In this document: in pieces, positions 33,701-45,262 of the stretch | How the letters are laid out: each line of letters begins with the position of its first letter | How positions within the stretch are numbered: position 1 is the first letter of the stretch | From: Erigeron canadensis | Taxonomy: Eukaryota > Streptophyta > Magnoliopsida > Asterales > Asteraceae | NCBI RefSeq assembly: GCF_010389155.1 | Contig: NC_057768.1 | Span: 22,453,966 to 22,517,965, forward strand | Length of the DNA: 64,000 bases | Direction of reading: 5' to 3' | Position numbers and translations under genes: made by a program | The notes under the pieces: generated by a model | Databases searched by the model: none | Seen by the model: only the letters and a program-made list of their open reading frames with translations | What the model was told of the DNA's origin: nothing

Positions 33701-36105
33701 GAAAATGAAGGAATTTAATTCCGTTGGAATGTAAACATTTGCTCATTTGATGTGTAAAGAATATTATGATAACTTGATTACATGTAAGATTAGGTAATGT
33801 ACACATAGTGGTACTTGGATTCTAAATCAAGTAGGTGTTTATATTCTAGGAGGATATGCTGTTGTTATTAGACTGGGATTGTTGGTTAATAAACAAGGCT
33901 AGTTTTCAGGCATCTTCTTGTTCTTGGTTTTCTTTGCAGTTCGACTAACTTTAAGGTTTGTTGGTTTTGTTCCAACATGATGGAATCTCCTAGTTGACTC
34001 ATTGAATTGACCGTTAGCTAAGTAAATGGTTCGAAATTACTACCTCTAATCAAAGATAACAAAAAAACTAATAAATAAGTTTTCCACTTGTAGCTATTTC
34101 TTTTGAAACGAGGAGGAGAAGAAATATATGTTGGTCCATTAGGCCGTCATTGTTCTCAACTGATCAAGTACTTTGAGGTGAGTAAATGCCAATTTTCGAC
34201 CCGTATATATATCATCATATCAGCAATTAACATCAATCAATAAAATTTAAGGATGTGGATGGAGTGAATAAGATTAAAGATGGTTACAATCCAGCAACTT
34301 GGATGTTGGAAGTGACCTCTGGAGCACAAGAAGCAGCTTTAGGTGTTGACTTCGCTCAAATTTACAAGAACTCGGAATTATACAGGTAAGATAATCCCAG
34401 CACTCATTATATAACTCAATGCATTTTATAACTGTCACTCTATTCTAACTAAAACTTCACTTGATTGGTTCAGGAGAAATAAGGAGTTGATACACATAAA
34501 TAGTCAGCCTATACCTGGTTCCACTGATATACATTTCCGTACTCAATATTCACAATCATTTTGGACACAATGTATAGCATGTCTATGGAAACAAAATTGG
34601 TCGTATTGGCGAAACCCGCCCTACACTGCAGTCAGATTCCTTTTCACGACATTCATAGCCATAATGTTTGGCACAATTTTCTGGAATATGGGTTCCAAAA
34701 GGTAAGCCAGCAATATTAAGAAAAGGTATACGCCTCATACTAAAACCATCTTCTAGAGGTCAGGATGGTTGAGTAATCAGTCCAAATCGGGCTTAATTCA
34801 TAAGCGGTAACCTAATCAGGTCAAACCAGGTTGGGTTAGGATGACCCGAAACTCATATTCTCCTACTTTTCTGTACATAGTATGGCAGAAGTTTTATAAG
34901 TTTTAGGTACTAAAAATGCGAATTGAACAACCTCTGACCCATTTAACCTGTGTCTTCTTTCTCTACTTCTGTTTTTATGAGAACGGAGATGTCTTGTTTC
35001 TAATTCAAAAAATCGTTGGTTTTCCAGGGAAAAGAAACAAGATCTTTTTAATGCAATGGGTTCTATGTATGCTGCTGTAACATTTATTGGGGTACAAAAT
35101 GCTGTTTCAGTACAGCCTGTTGTTTCCATTGAGAGAACAGTCTTTTACAGGGAAAGAGCTGCTGGGATGTACTCGGCTTTCCCATACGCCTTTGGACAAG
35201 TATCTTAACTGTTTTTTCAAAAACATAAATTAGTATTCACGTAATCTGGAGCCAACTTAGAATTTAACAAATATTGTGGCTGAACTCTTATGCAGGTTAT
35301 GATCGAGATACCATACATTTTTGTTCAAACGATTGTCTATGGCATTATTGTATACGCGATGATTGGATACGAGTGGTCGGTTGTGAAGCTATTTTGGCAT
35401 CTCTTCTTTATGTACTTCACATTGCTGTACTTCACATTTTATGGGATGATGACCGTAGCAGTCACCCCTAACCACAATATCGCAGCTATAATCTCATCTG
35501 CTTTTTTTGCATTATGGAACCTATTCTCGGGATTCATTATTCCACGCACGGTAAGTACCAAAAATCTTGCTTAAGTATACTATTGAATTATTATCACTTG
35601 ACTGGAAATATTGTGGTTTGTGCCGAGTTACCTGACTCAAAACAATTAGTTTCTGGTTCGGGCTGGGTTGACTAGAAACTCAATTTTCTCCAAGATTTTA
35701 GCTTGTAACGTAAATAGTTGTATATATTTTGTCTTAAATATTCATTTTGGATGTTTTAAGCATTAATATTAGGGTTCAGTCAAAAAACTTATAACGGCAT
35801 ACTATCCTACCCCTGCTCCTAAATTACACTAATGTCCTTTTCAACAGAGGATACCCATTTGGTGGAGATGGTACTACTACATCTGCCCTGTTGCTTGGAC
35901 ACTATATGGCTTAGTTGCTTCACAATTTGGAGATATGTCAGACAAACTAGAATCAGGGGAAACGGTTTCCGACTTCATCAACAGTTACTTTGGGTTTGAA
36001 CATGCCTTTGTAGGTTATGTTGCAATAATCATCGTTGGATTTACTGTCCTTTTCGCATTCATTTTTGCATACTCCATCAAGGCATTTAACTTCCAAACAC
36101 GGTAA
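27732..36105 (+). CDS. Full-size ABCG (pleiotropic drug resistance) transporter, 23 exons
   Basis: PDR-type ABCG proteins are plasma-membrane ATP-driven exporters of terpenoids, alkaloids, hormones and toxicants; the substrate here is unknown. Hand-joined exons: 27732-28057, 28142-28262, 28474-28562, 28788-28872, 28951-29110, 29251-29327, 29421-29474, 29560-29952, 30365-30646, 30753-31069, 31157-31317, 31562-31665, 31755-31911, 32025-32111, 32187-32350, 32458-32790, 33113-33403, 34094-34177, 34252-34385, 34474-34701, 35028-35199, 35296-35550, 35848-36105. All introns are GT/AG and all phases fit, giving 1443 aa (family about 1420-1450). The layout is NBD1-TMD1-NBD2-TMD2. NBD1: Walker [10 protein letters not shown] (185-193), ISGGQ (324-328), FLMDE (to 349). 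NBD2: GISGAGKTT (891-899), LSTEQ (998-1002), FMDEP (to 1024). The N-terminal PDR motif [12 protein letters not shown] is present. Most similar in style to the NpPDR1/AtABCG40-type cluster; orthology was not tested. It appears intact. Confidence 0.95.
33404..34093. other. Longest ABCG intron, with likely repeat insertions
   Basis: This 690-base intron separates the second ATP-binding domain exon from the [13 protein letters not shown] exon. Its first half has MITE-like low-complexity sequence (TTCACACTAAACTATTCAC-type words). Its last 80-90 bases align with the sequence before the first exon of the truncated copy (CTACCTCTAATCAAAG versus GTACCTCTAATCAAAG). The duplication breakpoint therefore lies in this intron. 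Confidence 0.5.
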
Positions 36106-36411
36106 CACAAATATACTTATAGCCATTGAGACCATACTTCAATGATTGCTTAGATCACCAGCGGCACAACTAGCAATGAGTAATTTATTTCTTATTGTCA
36201 TATTGTATCCGGTAGATAATTTTAGTGACAAACTGAGGATTGAATCAAGAGAATCATTTGTAGTATCATGTATGGATAACTTGTTTATTCAACAATAATA
36301 TAAAGGTCAAAATAATGTAGACTTGACACACTAACTTCCTATAATTGTGATTCATCTTATTGACATACTAACCCTTGACTTTACCGTTATTACACAACAT
36401 ACTAAATAGTA

Positions 36412-36658
36412 CTACGTCCCACTAGTCTAGTTTTGAATTTCAAAATCTTTTTTTTTTTAACTTTAAACTTAAATATTTTTGTTTGTATTGTATAATATTG
36501 GATGAAAAATATATGAATTGATTAAGTTTTAAATATGTTTTATTTAATATAATTTTCATCAACTATTATATAATGCAATAAAAAGTAATTAAAGTCAAAG
36601 TTAAAAAATAAAGACTTTGAAAATTTAAAACTGGACAATTCTAATGGGACGGAAGGAA
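36412..36658. mobile_element. Stowaway-like (Tc1/mariner) MITE
   Basis: The ends CTACGTCCCACTAG and CTAATGGGACGGAAGG are inverted and flanked by TA, matching the CTCCCTCCGTCCCA-type terminus of plant Stowaway MITEs. Subterminal AAAATC / GACTTTGAAAATTTAAAA arms are typical. It lies 300 bases past the ABCG stop codon. Partial relatives are at 16700-16844 and 62598-62733. Confidence 0.85.
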
Positions 36659-36662
36659 TAGT

Positions 36663-36663
36663 A

Positions 36664-36713
<50 letters not shown>
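36663..36713 (+). repeat. (TAA)n microsatellite
   Basis: About 17 uninterrupted trinucleotide units lie beside the Stowaway-like MITE. The leucine-rich minus-strand frame through it is an artefact. Confidence 0.95.
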
Positions 36714-36714
<1 letters not shown>

Positions 36715-36719
36715 CCGGA

Positions 36720-38027
36720 AGTCATTCTTGGTTTTACCTAAAATCATGGGTTTTATTCTCTAGATTGATATGTCTTGGGGGTTCTTCCTTTTAATCACCT
36801 GTAACGGTTTATGATCTCATTTTAATCACCTGTAACGGTTTATGATTTACATCTTATTGTTTACAGTACGTGCAAGATTTCACCATTATGCGGAGTGTCC
36901 TCTGATGCTGAATACGGACATTCTATTAAAAAAAAACTTTTCTTTTTCGTTTGTTGACCAGTTGCGTATAAAGTTCTCTTTATAACATGTGATCTTCTAG
37001 AAAAATATCTACAGATAGATGATTTCTAGAAATAAATTTGTCTATATGTGTGACCCGGTTGACGAAGTTTAAACCCATCAAAATGGAATCCGGCCTTATT
37101 GATTTCTCAGACGTAATAATATAATATATTTATACATAAAAGTACAACCCATACAAAACGTACATCATGAAGCCGGCCTCATACTGTACATAGATTTTCG
37201 TGTGTTTTAGTTACTAGCTGGCTAAGTCTACCCCCGAATATAAAGTCGGTCTGTTAGAATTTATATTTTATTTTAATTTATGCTTGCAAAATCCCATGGA
37301 CTTGTTTGGTCCATAAATTATGGTTGGACATTAATTTTGTATTATTTAATATTTTTATCAATGTAGAGTGATTCAATGATTTTATAAATTTGAATTCACT
37401 TATAATATAAAACTGAATTAATTAATCTAATAAAAAATCGAGTTTAATTAGGTTGCTGATAAGAATGTATAATTTTATTTTAGTTGGATTAGATAAATAT
37501 AAAACAGCAATCAGTTTTTCAATAAATAGTATAATCGGAATGGACTTGAGCGAAGTTTTCGATTAAGTCGATGATTTATACCTCATTTTTTTCAACGACA
37601 CACGTGAATGCGTGATGTGTTGTACAATATAATATTATTAAATACATTTAGTTGTGTACACTTAAACACTGATCATATTTGGATCACCTCACCTGAAACA
37701 ACTTAGCAACAAGATCGATCGATTACTTGCGCTACATACGTCATGACCATGCATTAGAAAACAAATTAATATACGAAATTTAAACTAGATCTAGATACTT
37801 CAAACAAATATGTGATACAAAATGTCAACTACATATTTGTCAAAACTATTTGACTTTTACAAACCTAAAAAGTAGGTGCTCTCCAGAAGCTATATATAAG
37901 AATCGGTCATGTCGTTCATTAAATATGGATATCAAAGTATTGCCGCTCAAATTAATGAAGAAAAAAACAACGTCCGATCCTAATATTCACACCCTGCATG
38001 TGAAACATTTGAAATCTCATCAATGAA

Positions 38028-38058
<31 letters not shown>

Positions 38059-38160
38059 CTTGGATTTATAACAGCACCACCTTCACTTTTCCATATATAT
38101 ATATATATATATTATGTAAATTAACAAAACAATTCCTGTTAAATATTAGGTTAATGACAA
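36720..38160. other. Intergenic stretch, no gene recognised
   Basis: There is a 30-base tandem duplication at about 36793-36845 (TTTTAATCACCTGTAACGGT twice). TA microsatellites occur near 38027-38056 and 38093-38112. Otherwise it is featureless A/T-rich DNA. Confidence 0.5.
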
Positions 38161-38176
38161 TAATTTGTAAACCTAC

Positions 38177-38470
38177 ACTAGCACAGTAGTCGTGTAATGC
38201 AGCAGTAGTGACGGTGATGACAGTGGTCTGGTGACGGCGGCAACTATTCGTGGCCGGTGATAGCGGCGTCGAGTGGTGTATGTTAATATAACAGTGATTT
38301 TAAAGATATTTTAAAAGATAAGGGTTTTTAATGTAAATTAGTAAAATGAAGATTTCTAATTTAAATTAGTTCATTAGTACAACTTGAATAAATTCTTAAA
38401 ACTCTTTCCATATCATCAAAGATAATTGGATTAGTTCTGAAGTAATCTTTTTATAACTATTTTTTAAATG
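38177..38470 (-). mobile_element. Non-autonomous Helitron, family B, copy 2
   Basis: On the minus strand it runs through ACACCACTCGACGCCGC, GCCGCCGTCACC-type repeats, a 3' hairpin-like GCATTACACGACTACTGTG and the terminal CTAGT at 38177-38181. This is the best-preserved 3' end of family B. The 5' boundary is approximate. Confidence 0.55.
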
Positions 38471-39165
38471 GGAGGGTGGATAATTTTTATATAATTGTTA
38501 GAAAAATAAAGATAAAGATAATTAATATTGCGTATTAAGATTTTTTTTTATATGTATAACATTCCTTTTTCTTAAAATGTATCTTAAGTTGTCTAATGAT
38601 ACACCTTGGTGAATACTCTGCATTTAAAATAACGGGAAAAAAAAAGGTGTGAATTAATTAGCGTGTGGTGCATTTAGCTGGACGACTCTACTTCAGGCGA
38701 ATGATTTGGTTGGAACCTCTAGATCGAGCATCTCATGTGCTTTTAAAAAAAAATAAAAATCTCATTTCGCATTAAAAAAAGTTTCATTTGAACATACACC
38801 AATGTATCATATAAATTGGTCAAATATGCTTATGTCTACGTCATGGCATAATCAGAATATATAAAAAAAAAAAATTTAAGAGGGAATCATATATTCATAT
38901 ATATCCCTTCATATCATAGAACGTCACTGAGAACATCATATATTGTTCCTTTTATTTTGTTGCCGTTTAAAAAAAAATGTTGTTCCTTTTACATTAATAT
39001 TATTTTGATTATTGGTACTACCTATTAATATTCAATATTTATTTGTAAATGACAATTTTTATATGCATTTGTTTAGTTTACCAACTTAAGGAATTTTTAT
39101 ATGCATATTTGACAAGAAACCTATATACTAGTACAGTAATATGAAAAATGAAGACAACAGAAAAC

Positions 39166-39939
39166 TTACTGTTGAAACTCAATGTTAATTGATGCAATTT
39201 GATTTGCTATGATACCAAAAGCAGTATCTGAAAGGACCATAGTCGTACCCTCCCTTGTAGGCCTTGAAACAGAGGTTTGAGCCCGATCGATTATTCTAAC
39301 TTGAACCGTTTGCCCAGGAATGCATATTTGCGGTATGGTTGCACTTATACATCTCACCAAGTACTGCCTCCCACAAGCAGCCCCGTTGTCCCATATTCCC
39401 TCTCCAGCCGCCGCAAACAAATTACTAGTTGGAAATTGAGAAGCATCATTTCCATAACATGCCGAAGCTGTACATGTGAATTTATATATCATATGTGATT
39501 AGTGAGAGTTTGATTCAGATGGATGTTCAAGAATAGAACAACATTTTGAATACTTATATAATATTAGGACGTGATGATCTGTTACAGATCATCATTTTTT
39601 ATTTTTTTTTTCTGTCGTACATCACCAAATGTTTTTTTATTAGAGTGTTATACTGCACGATACCTTGATACATGTTTGGTGGTGTACGGTTAAAAAAAGA
39701 TGATGTACTGACCACCTCCCATATATAAAAGTTACATGCGCACAAGATGTGAACTTACGTGTGTAAGGTGGGTTATACAAGCTAGCTGTGCCGACGTCAC
39801 AACGAACAACAGCCATGAAATGCAGCATTAGCAGACAATGAGGAAGCCATAGAAGGGAGCACGGAAGCTTGAAGGTGAACATAGTTGTAAGGAATGAGAA
39901 AAAAAAATGATAAAACTTGAGAAAATAATATTGTGTCAT
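39166..39939 (-). CDS. EG45-like / plant natriuretic peptide-type secreted protein, 2 exons
   Basis: Exon 1 is 39939-39759 and exon 2 is 39467-39166, with a GTAAGT donor, a GTACAG acceptor and a phase-1 junction. The joined protein is 160 aa from the first ATG, or 141 aa from an internal Met (MFTFKLPCS). Both starts give a hydrophobic signal peptide ending before DVGTASLYNPPYTP. The mature part shows the EG45/expansin-like fold landmarks: SACYGN, GIWDNGAACGRQYLVRC, CIPGQTVQVRIIDRAQ, TMVLSDTAFG, and the end INIEFQQ-stop. Conserved cysteines are all present. Family members are apoplastic peptides acting on water and ion balance or in pathogen responses. They lack the expansin C-terminal binding domain, as here. 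The gene looks intact, with TATA-like ATATAATATAAAT upstream. Confidence 0.88.
39571..39690. repeat. Hairpins in the EG45 gene intron
   Basis: TGATGATCTG and CAGATCATCA form a perfect 10-bp hairpin. Further on, CGTACATCACCAAATG and CATGTTTGGTGGTGTACGG form an imperfect one. They may be remains of a small MITE in the intron. Confidence 0.4.
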
Positions 39940-41290
39940 GGTTTGTTATACATATATATGAATTTATATTATATGTGCGTATATCTTCAAATAGAATAGT
40001 AAGTTTGAAAAGTCAATAAAATAAATTATTGTTGGTACATCGAATACCAATAAAAATATTCTACAATATATTATTCCAAATTTAACTTATTATAATAAAA
40101 CACAAAACTAAAAATAAAACTAAAAAGATTTGTCAAACAGAGGAAAGTCATATATAAAAAGTCAACGATGCATGTCTGGGTTGGGATAATCAGATTTCAA
40201 AAGCATTTAGGCAAACAAAACACTGGATACAACCAAGTCTATATCAGGAGGTAACCCTGTAATTAGTGGGGAATGTAGCACAATTTGTAGTCACCAATCT
40301 TTAGTGGCCAAAAGATTTGGCTGATCAAATAGTCAACACCACAAATTTTTTAGTCAACAAGAACCCTGTACTCAAAGCCGCTAACTCAATCGCCAAAAGC
40401 TTATTAAAGACGCCTCAAGTTTCAGGTACGAAAGTAGCGTAACTAGTGTTATAATCTGCTTCATGTCATTTAAGCTTGTGGGCATACCAATAATAGCTGA
40501 GTTTTGGTCTAAAGTCAACATACATTTCTGTGGTACAATAAGTTGCTCACAACATGGAAAGAAAGGGTTATAGCTTAATATGCCGGTATATAATTTGCAA
40601 CCTGTAGGTACAATAAGTTAAAGTGTATTTTGATGCTTTAAAATTTGAAGGTTCTGACTTTGAATGTAATAAACATGAACAAAAACCACAAAGTGATAAA
40701 TGTAAGCAGCGATCCCATCTACTCTATTGAAGCCAAAATTCAATAGCCCATGAATATATAGAGCAAAATTTTTTAGCTAAAAGCTATAAGTCTTTGATTA
40801 TGGGCCTGATATAAAATCCAATTTAACTGAGTTGTGATCGAAGTGACAAAAGAATACAAATAATGGAATTAGCCAACTGGTTAGACCTGCCAATTTTGAA
40901 ATCTCTATTATATTAGCAACAGCAACAAACTATATACCGACATATAAACAGGCCAGTTGATCAAGATGTTACGAACATTATAGGTAACTATAGGCTCACA
41001 TATAAGACATGACTAGCATGCTTATTGAGCAATATAAAAAGTAAATCAGACTACTAAAAGTCAACCTGCTGCCAGCTTATTTGATGTCAAGGTTGTCCGA
41101 GTTGAGCAATATAAAAAGTAAATCAGACATTATTTTAAAGTGATTGTACTTGCAAACATTTTGATATTTCATATTACAGGATCATGAAGAACATATATAG
41201 CATGATAAAGAACCTGATGAGAAAATTGATGCAAAACAAGAACCAAAACAAAAACAGTCAAAGAAAGGCCCAACAAAAAGAAAGACGGGT
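39940..41290. other. Intergenic stretch, no gene recognised
   Basis: A 25-base direct repeat (GAGCAATATAAAAAGTAAATC plus GAC) occurs at about 41026 and 41103. A lysine-rich frame (EPDEKIDAKQ, KKGPTKRKTG) at about 41205-41302 follows an AG acceptor-like site. It could be a stray exon fragment, with low support. Confidence 0.4.
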
Positions 41291-41296
41291 AGTATA

Positions 41297-41992
41297 CTAG
41301 CATGAATGTCCCAATGTGATCAAAATGGGCAACCAATTGGGAAAATTTTCTCGATTATTATAGATTCTATAATAATCGAGAAAATTTTGCTCTTCACTTT
41401 CTTTTTCTATGAAATTTTCAATGTGTGCTTCTTGATTCACTAAATTAGTAGCAAACACAAATGCCTTTTTGTGTGTTGAAGATTTAATGTGCTTCAAAAA
41501 AGGACAATTATTTCCATCATTAACCTTTTTCCAATTGTCAAATCCTTCACAACTAAATGCACTATGACCACTTTGCTCATTTGGTTTATCCTTATACAAA
41601 TAACATAAAAAACAATAAGCCTTGTGTGTTGTTGGAGAATACTCTAACCAATTGGGGAACATACCAAACCAAGCATATTTAAATCGACGAAGATTATTCT
41701 TTGGACCTCTAGGCTTATACACTTCAAAATTAGGTTGATACACTCCTAATGATATATATGCTAGCCTTACTTGTTCACGTACCTTAACCGGATATTTCCA
41801 CATTTCAAGTCGTTTAGCGGGATCTCTTTCTAGGCTACTAACCGGTTCGCTTGTTGAAGCTTTTTGACGTTTACTTTCTTGTTGTTCTTCATCATCAATT
41901 CCTTCTACTTGTTCTTCTTGATTCTTTCTTTTAAAAAATGAAGTTATTGTTTTGTTCTTCATTATTTCTTTTAAAATATGTCCTACAACCAC
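41297..41992 (-). pseudogene. hAT-family transposase N-terminus with TTF-type zinc finger, truncated
   Basis: This 231-residue frame begins (from the internal Met at about 41962) with MKNKTITSFFKRK, the usual start of plant TTF/ZMYM1-like hAT transposases. An acidic linker follows, then the zinc-finger region: AWFGMFPNWLEYSPTTHKAY, CFLCYLY, FSCEGFDNWKK and a basic HIKSSTHKKA. The usual continuation into the DUF4371 and catalytic regions is missing. After FIEKESEEQ the frame runs into a palindrome (about 41340-41388) and stops. Upstream, 42170-42370 is GC-rich, and 42520-42545 may be the element terminus. It cannot encode an active transposase. Confidence 0.8.
41340..41388. repeat. Near-perfect palindrome at the truncation point of the hAT gene
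   Basis: Arms of about 23 bases (AAAATTTTCTCGATTATTAT and its complement) around a one-base centre form a perfect hairpin exactly where the transposase frame loses its family similarity. Confidence 0.85.
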
Positions 41993-42792
41993 AAAAATTG
42001 CAAATAATAATCAACAAATCAAGTTAATAAATATAAATCAAGTAATCAACCCCAATTTCATTAACAATTAACAAGATTACCCAATTTCAATAACAATTTC
42101 TACTTAAATCCCTAATTTCTATTGAAAATTTAAAACCCTAAATAAAACTATAAAAGAAAAAGAAACATACCTGGTGGTCGGCGGCGGCTCCACTGCCGGA
42201 GAGGACGGTGGCGGGTGGCCGGACTGCAGGTGGACTAGTGGAGGTCAGGTGGTCGTGGCCCGTGGGTGGCGTTTGGCAGAAGACAGAACAGAAGGGGGGA
42301 GGGATAGAGATGGAGGGAACGAGATTGTTTTTTTTTTATTTAGAGCGGTTTGTTTTTTTTAATGGGTTTTAGTTTGAGCTAACTAATTTTGTGTGAGCTT
42401 GTGTATTGTTTGGTTTTTAAAAAAAATTCACAACTAAAATGAGGTCGAAACTGAATATATCAAAAATTTTATACTCAAAAAATATATACCCTACATCATA
42501 AAAAAAATTTCAGGGTTCAGACGTCCCCCTTCCCTAGCACAAAAACATGGATTAATCACTAGAACTAAGGTTCCATCTAATCATGAAACATGAAAAAAGG
42601 TAGATACAAAAGTAAATAACCAAATTTGGTTAGAATTGAAGGTATAAACGTAAGATTGATAGTTGTGTTTTCAATTATAAGATACATGTATGTATCAAAA
42701 TCTAATTATATTTCATTCACAAATAGCATGCATACTATAAAATCCAAATGAAATAGAAAAAAAAAAAACAAGCTCTACGACAAGGGGATGAA

Positions 42793-43041
42793 ATGTGGAA
42801 GACATTCAAGAATAGACTTCGAAGTAAGAATATGAATCATGGATTAAGTCCTTGCAATTTTAACTCACTTATAAAACCTCATACATGGGATGCTTTCATC
42901 GTACAAGAGGTACAGGCCGCACAGTTGAAAAAGAGCGGTTTATCGTCTTTATACTCGAATATTTTGTTAAAGTCTTGTAATATGTTTCTAATACTTCTTT
43001 TTACTACCATAAAAAGGCGAGACGTGAAAAGAGAAAGTTAA
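42793..43041 (+). CDS. Hypothetical ORF (82 aa), doubtful
   Basis: The frame begins MWKTFKNRLRSKN and continues through KPHTWDAFIVQEVQAAQ. The composition looks coding-like in its first 50 residues and random afterwards. I do not recognise the family. It lies between the hAT fragment and the copia 5' LTR and may be a captured or decayed gene piece. Confidence 0.2.
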   Translation: MWKTFKNRLRSKNMNHGLSPCNFNSLIKPHTWDAFIVQEVQAAQLKKSGLSSLYSNILLKSCNMFLILLFTTIKRRDVKRES

Positions 43042-43087
43042 CGCATGAAAGAAAAAAATTTCGCCTACTCTAGGCCCATTAAGATAT

Positions 43088-43216
43088 TATTAGCCGACAT
43101 ATATATAGATAGATATTAGATGTGTTATTATGTATTAATCGAGGCTAGTTAAGTGTAAATCAATATTCTATATATTATGAGAATGAGAAGACAATCTTTT
43201 GGGTCATATTCAATTA
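43088..43216 (+). repeat. 5' LTR of the copia element
   Basis: This 129-base LTR starts TATTAGC, presumably from TGTTAGC by G-to-A change. It matches the 3' LTR, including GATAGATATTAGA and CAATCTTTTGGG. The PBS follows immediately. Confidence 0.85.
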
Positions 43217-43374
43217 GGTATCTGAGCAGCCTTTCTGTCGACCTAAATCCTTCCCGACTAACACCACCATAAACCCAAATTTTATTTTTTGTTTTTTTCT
43301 TCTCTCTAAAACACAGCATCCCCTTTTCTTCTTTGATTGATCATCATCATCATGACTGGAATAGGTTTTTCTAG

Positions 43375-44109
43375 TTGATCTTCCCCCTTCATCCTGCACT
43401 AACAGTCACAAACATCCGCAATTATGTTCCCTTTACTCTTGACATTGAAGGCGCTCATTACTCTTCTTGGGTTGAAGTCTTCCAGATTCATTGTACGGCG
43501 TTTGAAGTCCTTCATTATATCATACCACCCAAAGAAAAACCAAACGGGAAAGATGAGGCAATCGATCTACTATGGAAACGACTTGACGCCATTGTCTTGT
43601 AATGGATCTATAGCACGATTTCTTCTTATCTACTCATTACCATTCTGGCCAAAAACACTACTGCTGCAAAAGCATGGAAAGCACTTGAAACTATCTTTGT
43701 TGACAGCAAACCTTTTAGAGCCCTCGCACTACAACACAAGTTTTCAACCATAAAAATGGATTCTGTTTCTTCTGCTGCTGCCTACTATCAAGAACTCAAG
43801 AACCTCTCAGATCAATTGGCAATGTCAATGCACCTGTTGGTGACTAACAACTGGTCTTACAACTTGTATCTGGTCTCGGCTCTTCCTATGAAGGTATTGC
43901 CACTTTCTTATAAAAAAATCGGTCCTTTGCTGGATTTCTTTACTGCACGCTCCAAATTAATATTGGAGGAAGCTAGAAAATCTACTCAGAATACCACACC
44001 CACCACTCTTGTTGCTGCTGCTCACGATCCACAACCACAGCCCCCACCGGTCGCTGCTCCTGCTGCCGTCATTGATCCACAGCCAGCGCCGCTAGGTGGC
44101 CCATATTAG
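43375..44109 (+). pseudogene. Copia gag, one internal stop
   Basis: One reading frame covers the whole gag block: HPALTVTNIRNYVPFTLDIE, SSWVEVFQIHC, then WIYSTISSYLL, AAKAWKALETIF, LQHKFSTIKMDSV, YYQELKNLSDQL, FFTARSKLILEE, then a Pro/Ala-rich tail. A single TAA at 43600-43602 replaces what is normally Gln just before WIYST (CAA to TAA). The zinc knuckle that should follow is missing because the foreign segment begins near 44105. Confidence 0.85.
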
Positions 44110-45262
44110 CAACCGACTTAAACACCTATTTAAGTCAAACTAACCCTCAAAATCTTAAGAGAGAGTCGGTTTAGCAACCCTATCCGCCCATATTCAACCC
44201 TAGATAGACTTTGCAGATTCCAAGGAGGTTTTGGAGCTTCTAACACCTTCCGATCTTCATCCTCGGTCTAGATCTACTCTTTTAATTTACTTTAAGTTAG
44301 TAAACAATGTCTTTCATCTTTTCAGACTTTGTTATTCCTTTTATAACGTCAGGCTAGTAGGTTGAATACTTGTTTGGATCAATGTGATCATGTATACTTT
44401 ATTGTTTTTCTTTGTTTGTTAGAAGCTGTTGGAGTGTGTTTTACTCTTTATCGTAAATTCATGTTTTACAAATTTTTCATATTATTATTGGTTCTATATC
44501 TCAATGTATTGATTTAATTCTGATGATCGGTCTATAATGATACACTAGGATTAATACATAAGGATGGAAAAAAACACTAGTCGGTCTATAACTAGTTGTA
44601 AAAGGTGATTCACTTGTAACCGATGGATTCAGAACCATAGTAATTAGGATGAATAAAACATGAAGCTTAACAATGTCAGACGCGATTCTTTGACTTGGAA
44701 ACGAGCACTGTGGTCACCGGAGATCATTATTATCTGGTCATGGCTTAAGAGCCGAGTAACTAAAAGATGAATTAGTAACACAAACTTTAGGTCATTAATG
44801 CTTAAATAATGAATCTAACGAGAATTTGTTTATAGGTTAATGTGAGTCTAGCGACAACACTAGTAATTAGGCAAAGTGAATCTAACGAGAATTTGAGTCG
44901 TGATTAAGTTTCCAACAGTCTAGTAAACGGGTAGAATAGTACTTGGTCGTACCATGAGATCGGAGATACCAAACAAGTATTCTAATTTAATTACTGTTAT
45001 TAGGTTTTTCCAATATTTACGTTGTTTCTTCATAAACGACCTGCCCCGGTAACACCGGATTTGCATTTTATTTTTAATTAGTTATTAGAAAATCGTGAAA
45101 ACCCCAACAACTAATAGAATTACACGTATTACTAGCTTAGGTAGTGCAAAGCGTCCCTGCGAACAATCTTGTAGCTTATCACTAAGCTATACTACACTGA
45201 CCGAGTTCTCTGCTCGTAAGTGTGTGTGTTTTCAGATAGTTACTTGTACAACATTTTATATA
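44110..45262 (+). other. Foreign leader-like segment inside the copia element
   Basis: This is non-coding, with GCCCCGGTAACACCGGATTT near 45043 and CTGCTCGTAAGTGTGTGTG near 45210. Both words recur in the same order at 51997-52016 and 52197-52216 inside the 51100-52265 stretch. The same pair of motifs appears to belong to an untranslated leader of a large LTR retroelement or derivative (inference). It replaces the copia protease, integrase and reverse transcriptase. Confidence 0.5.

Noticed and set aside
36540..36725. Leucine-run ORF
   Set aside because: Artefact of the (TAA)n microsatellite read on the minus strand.
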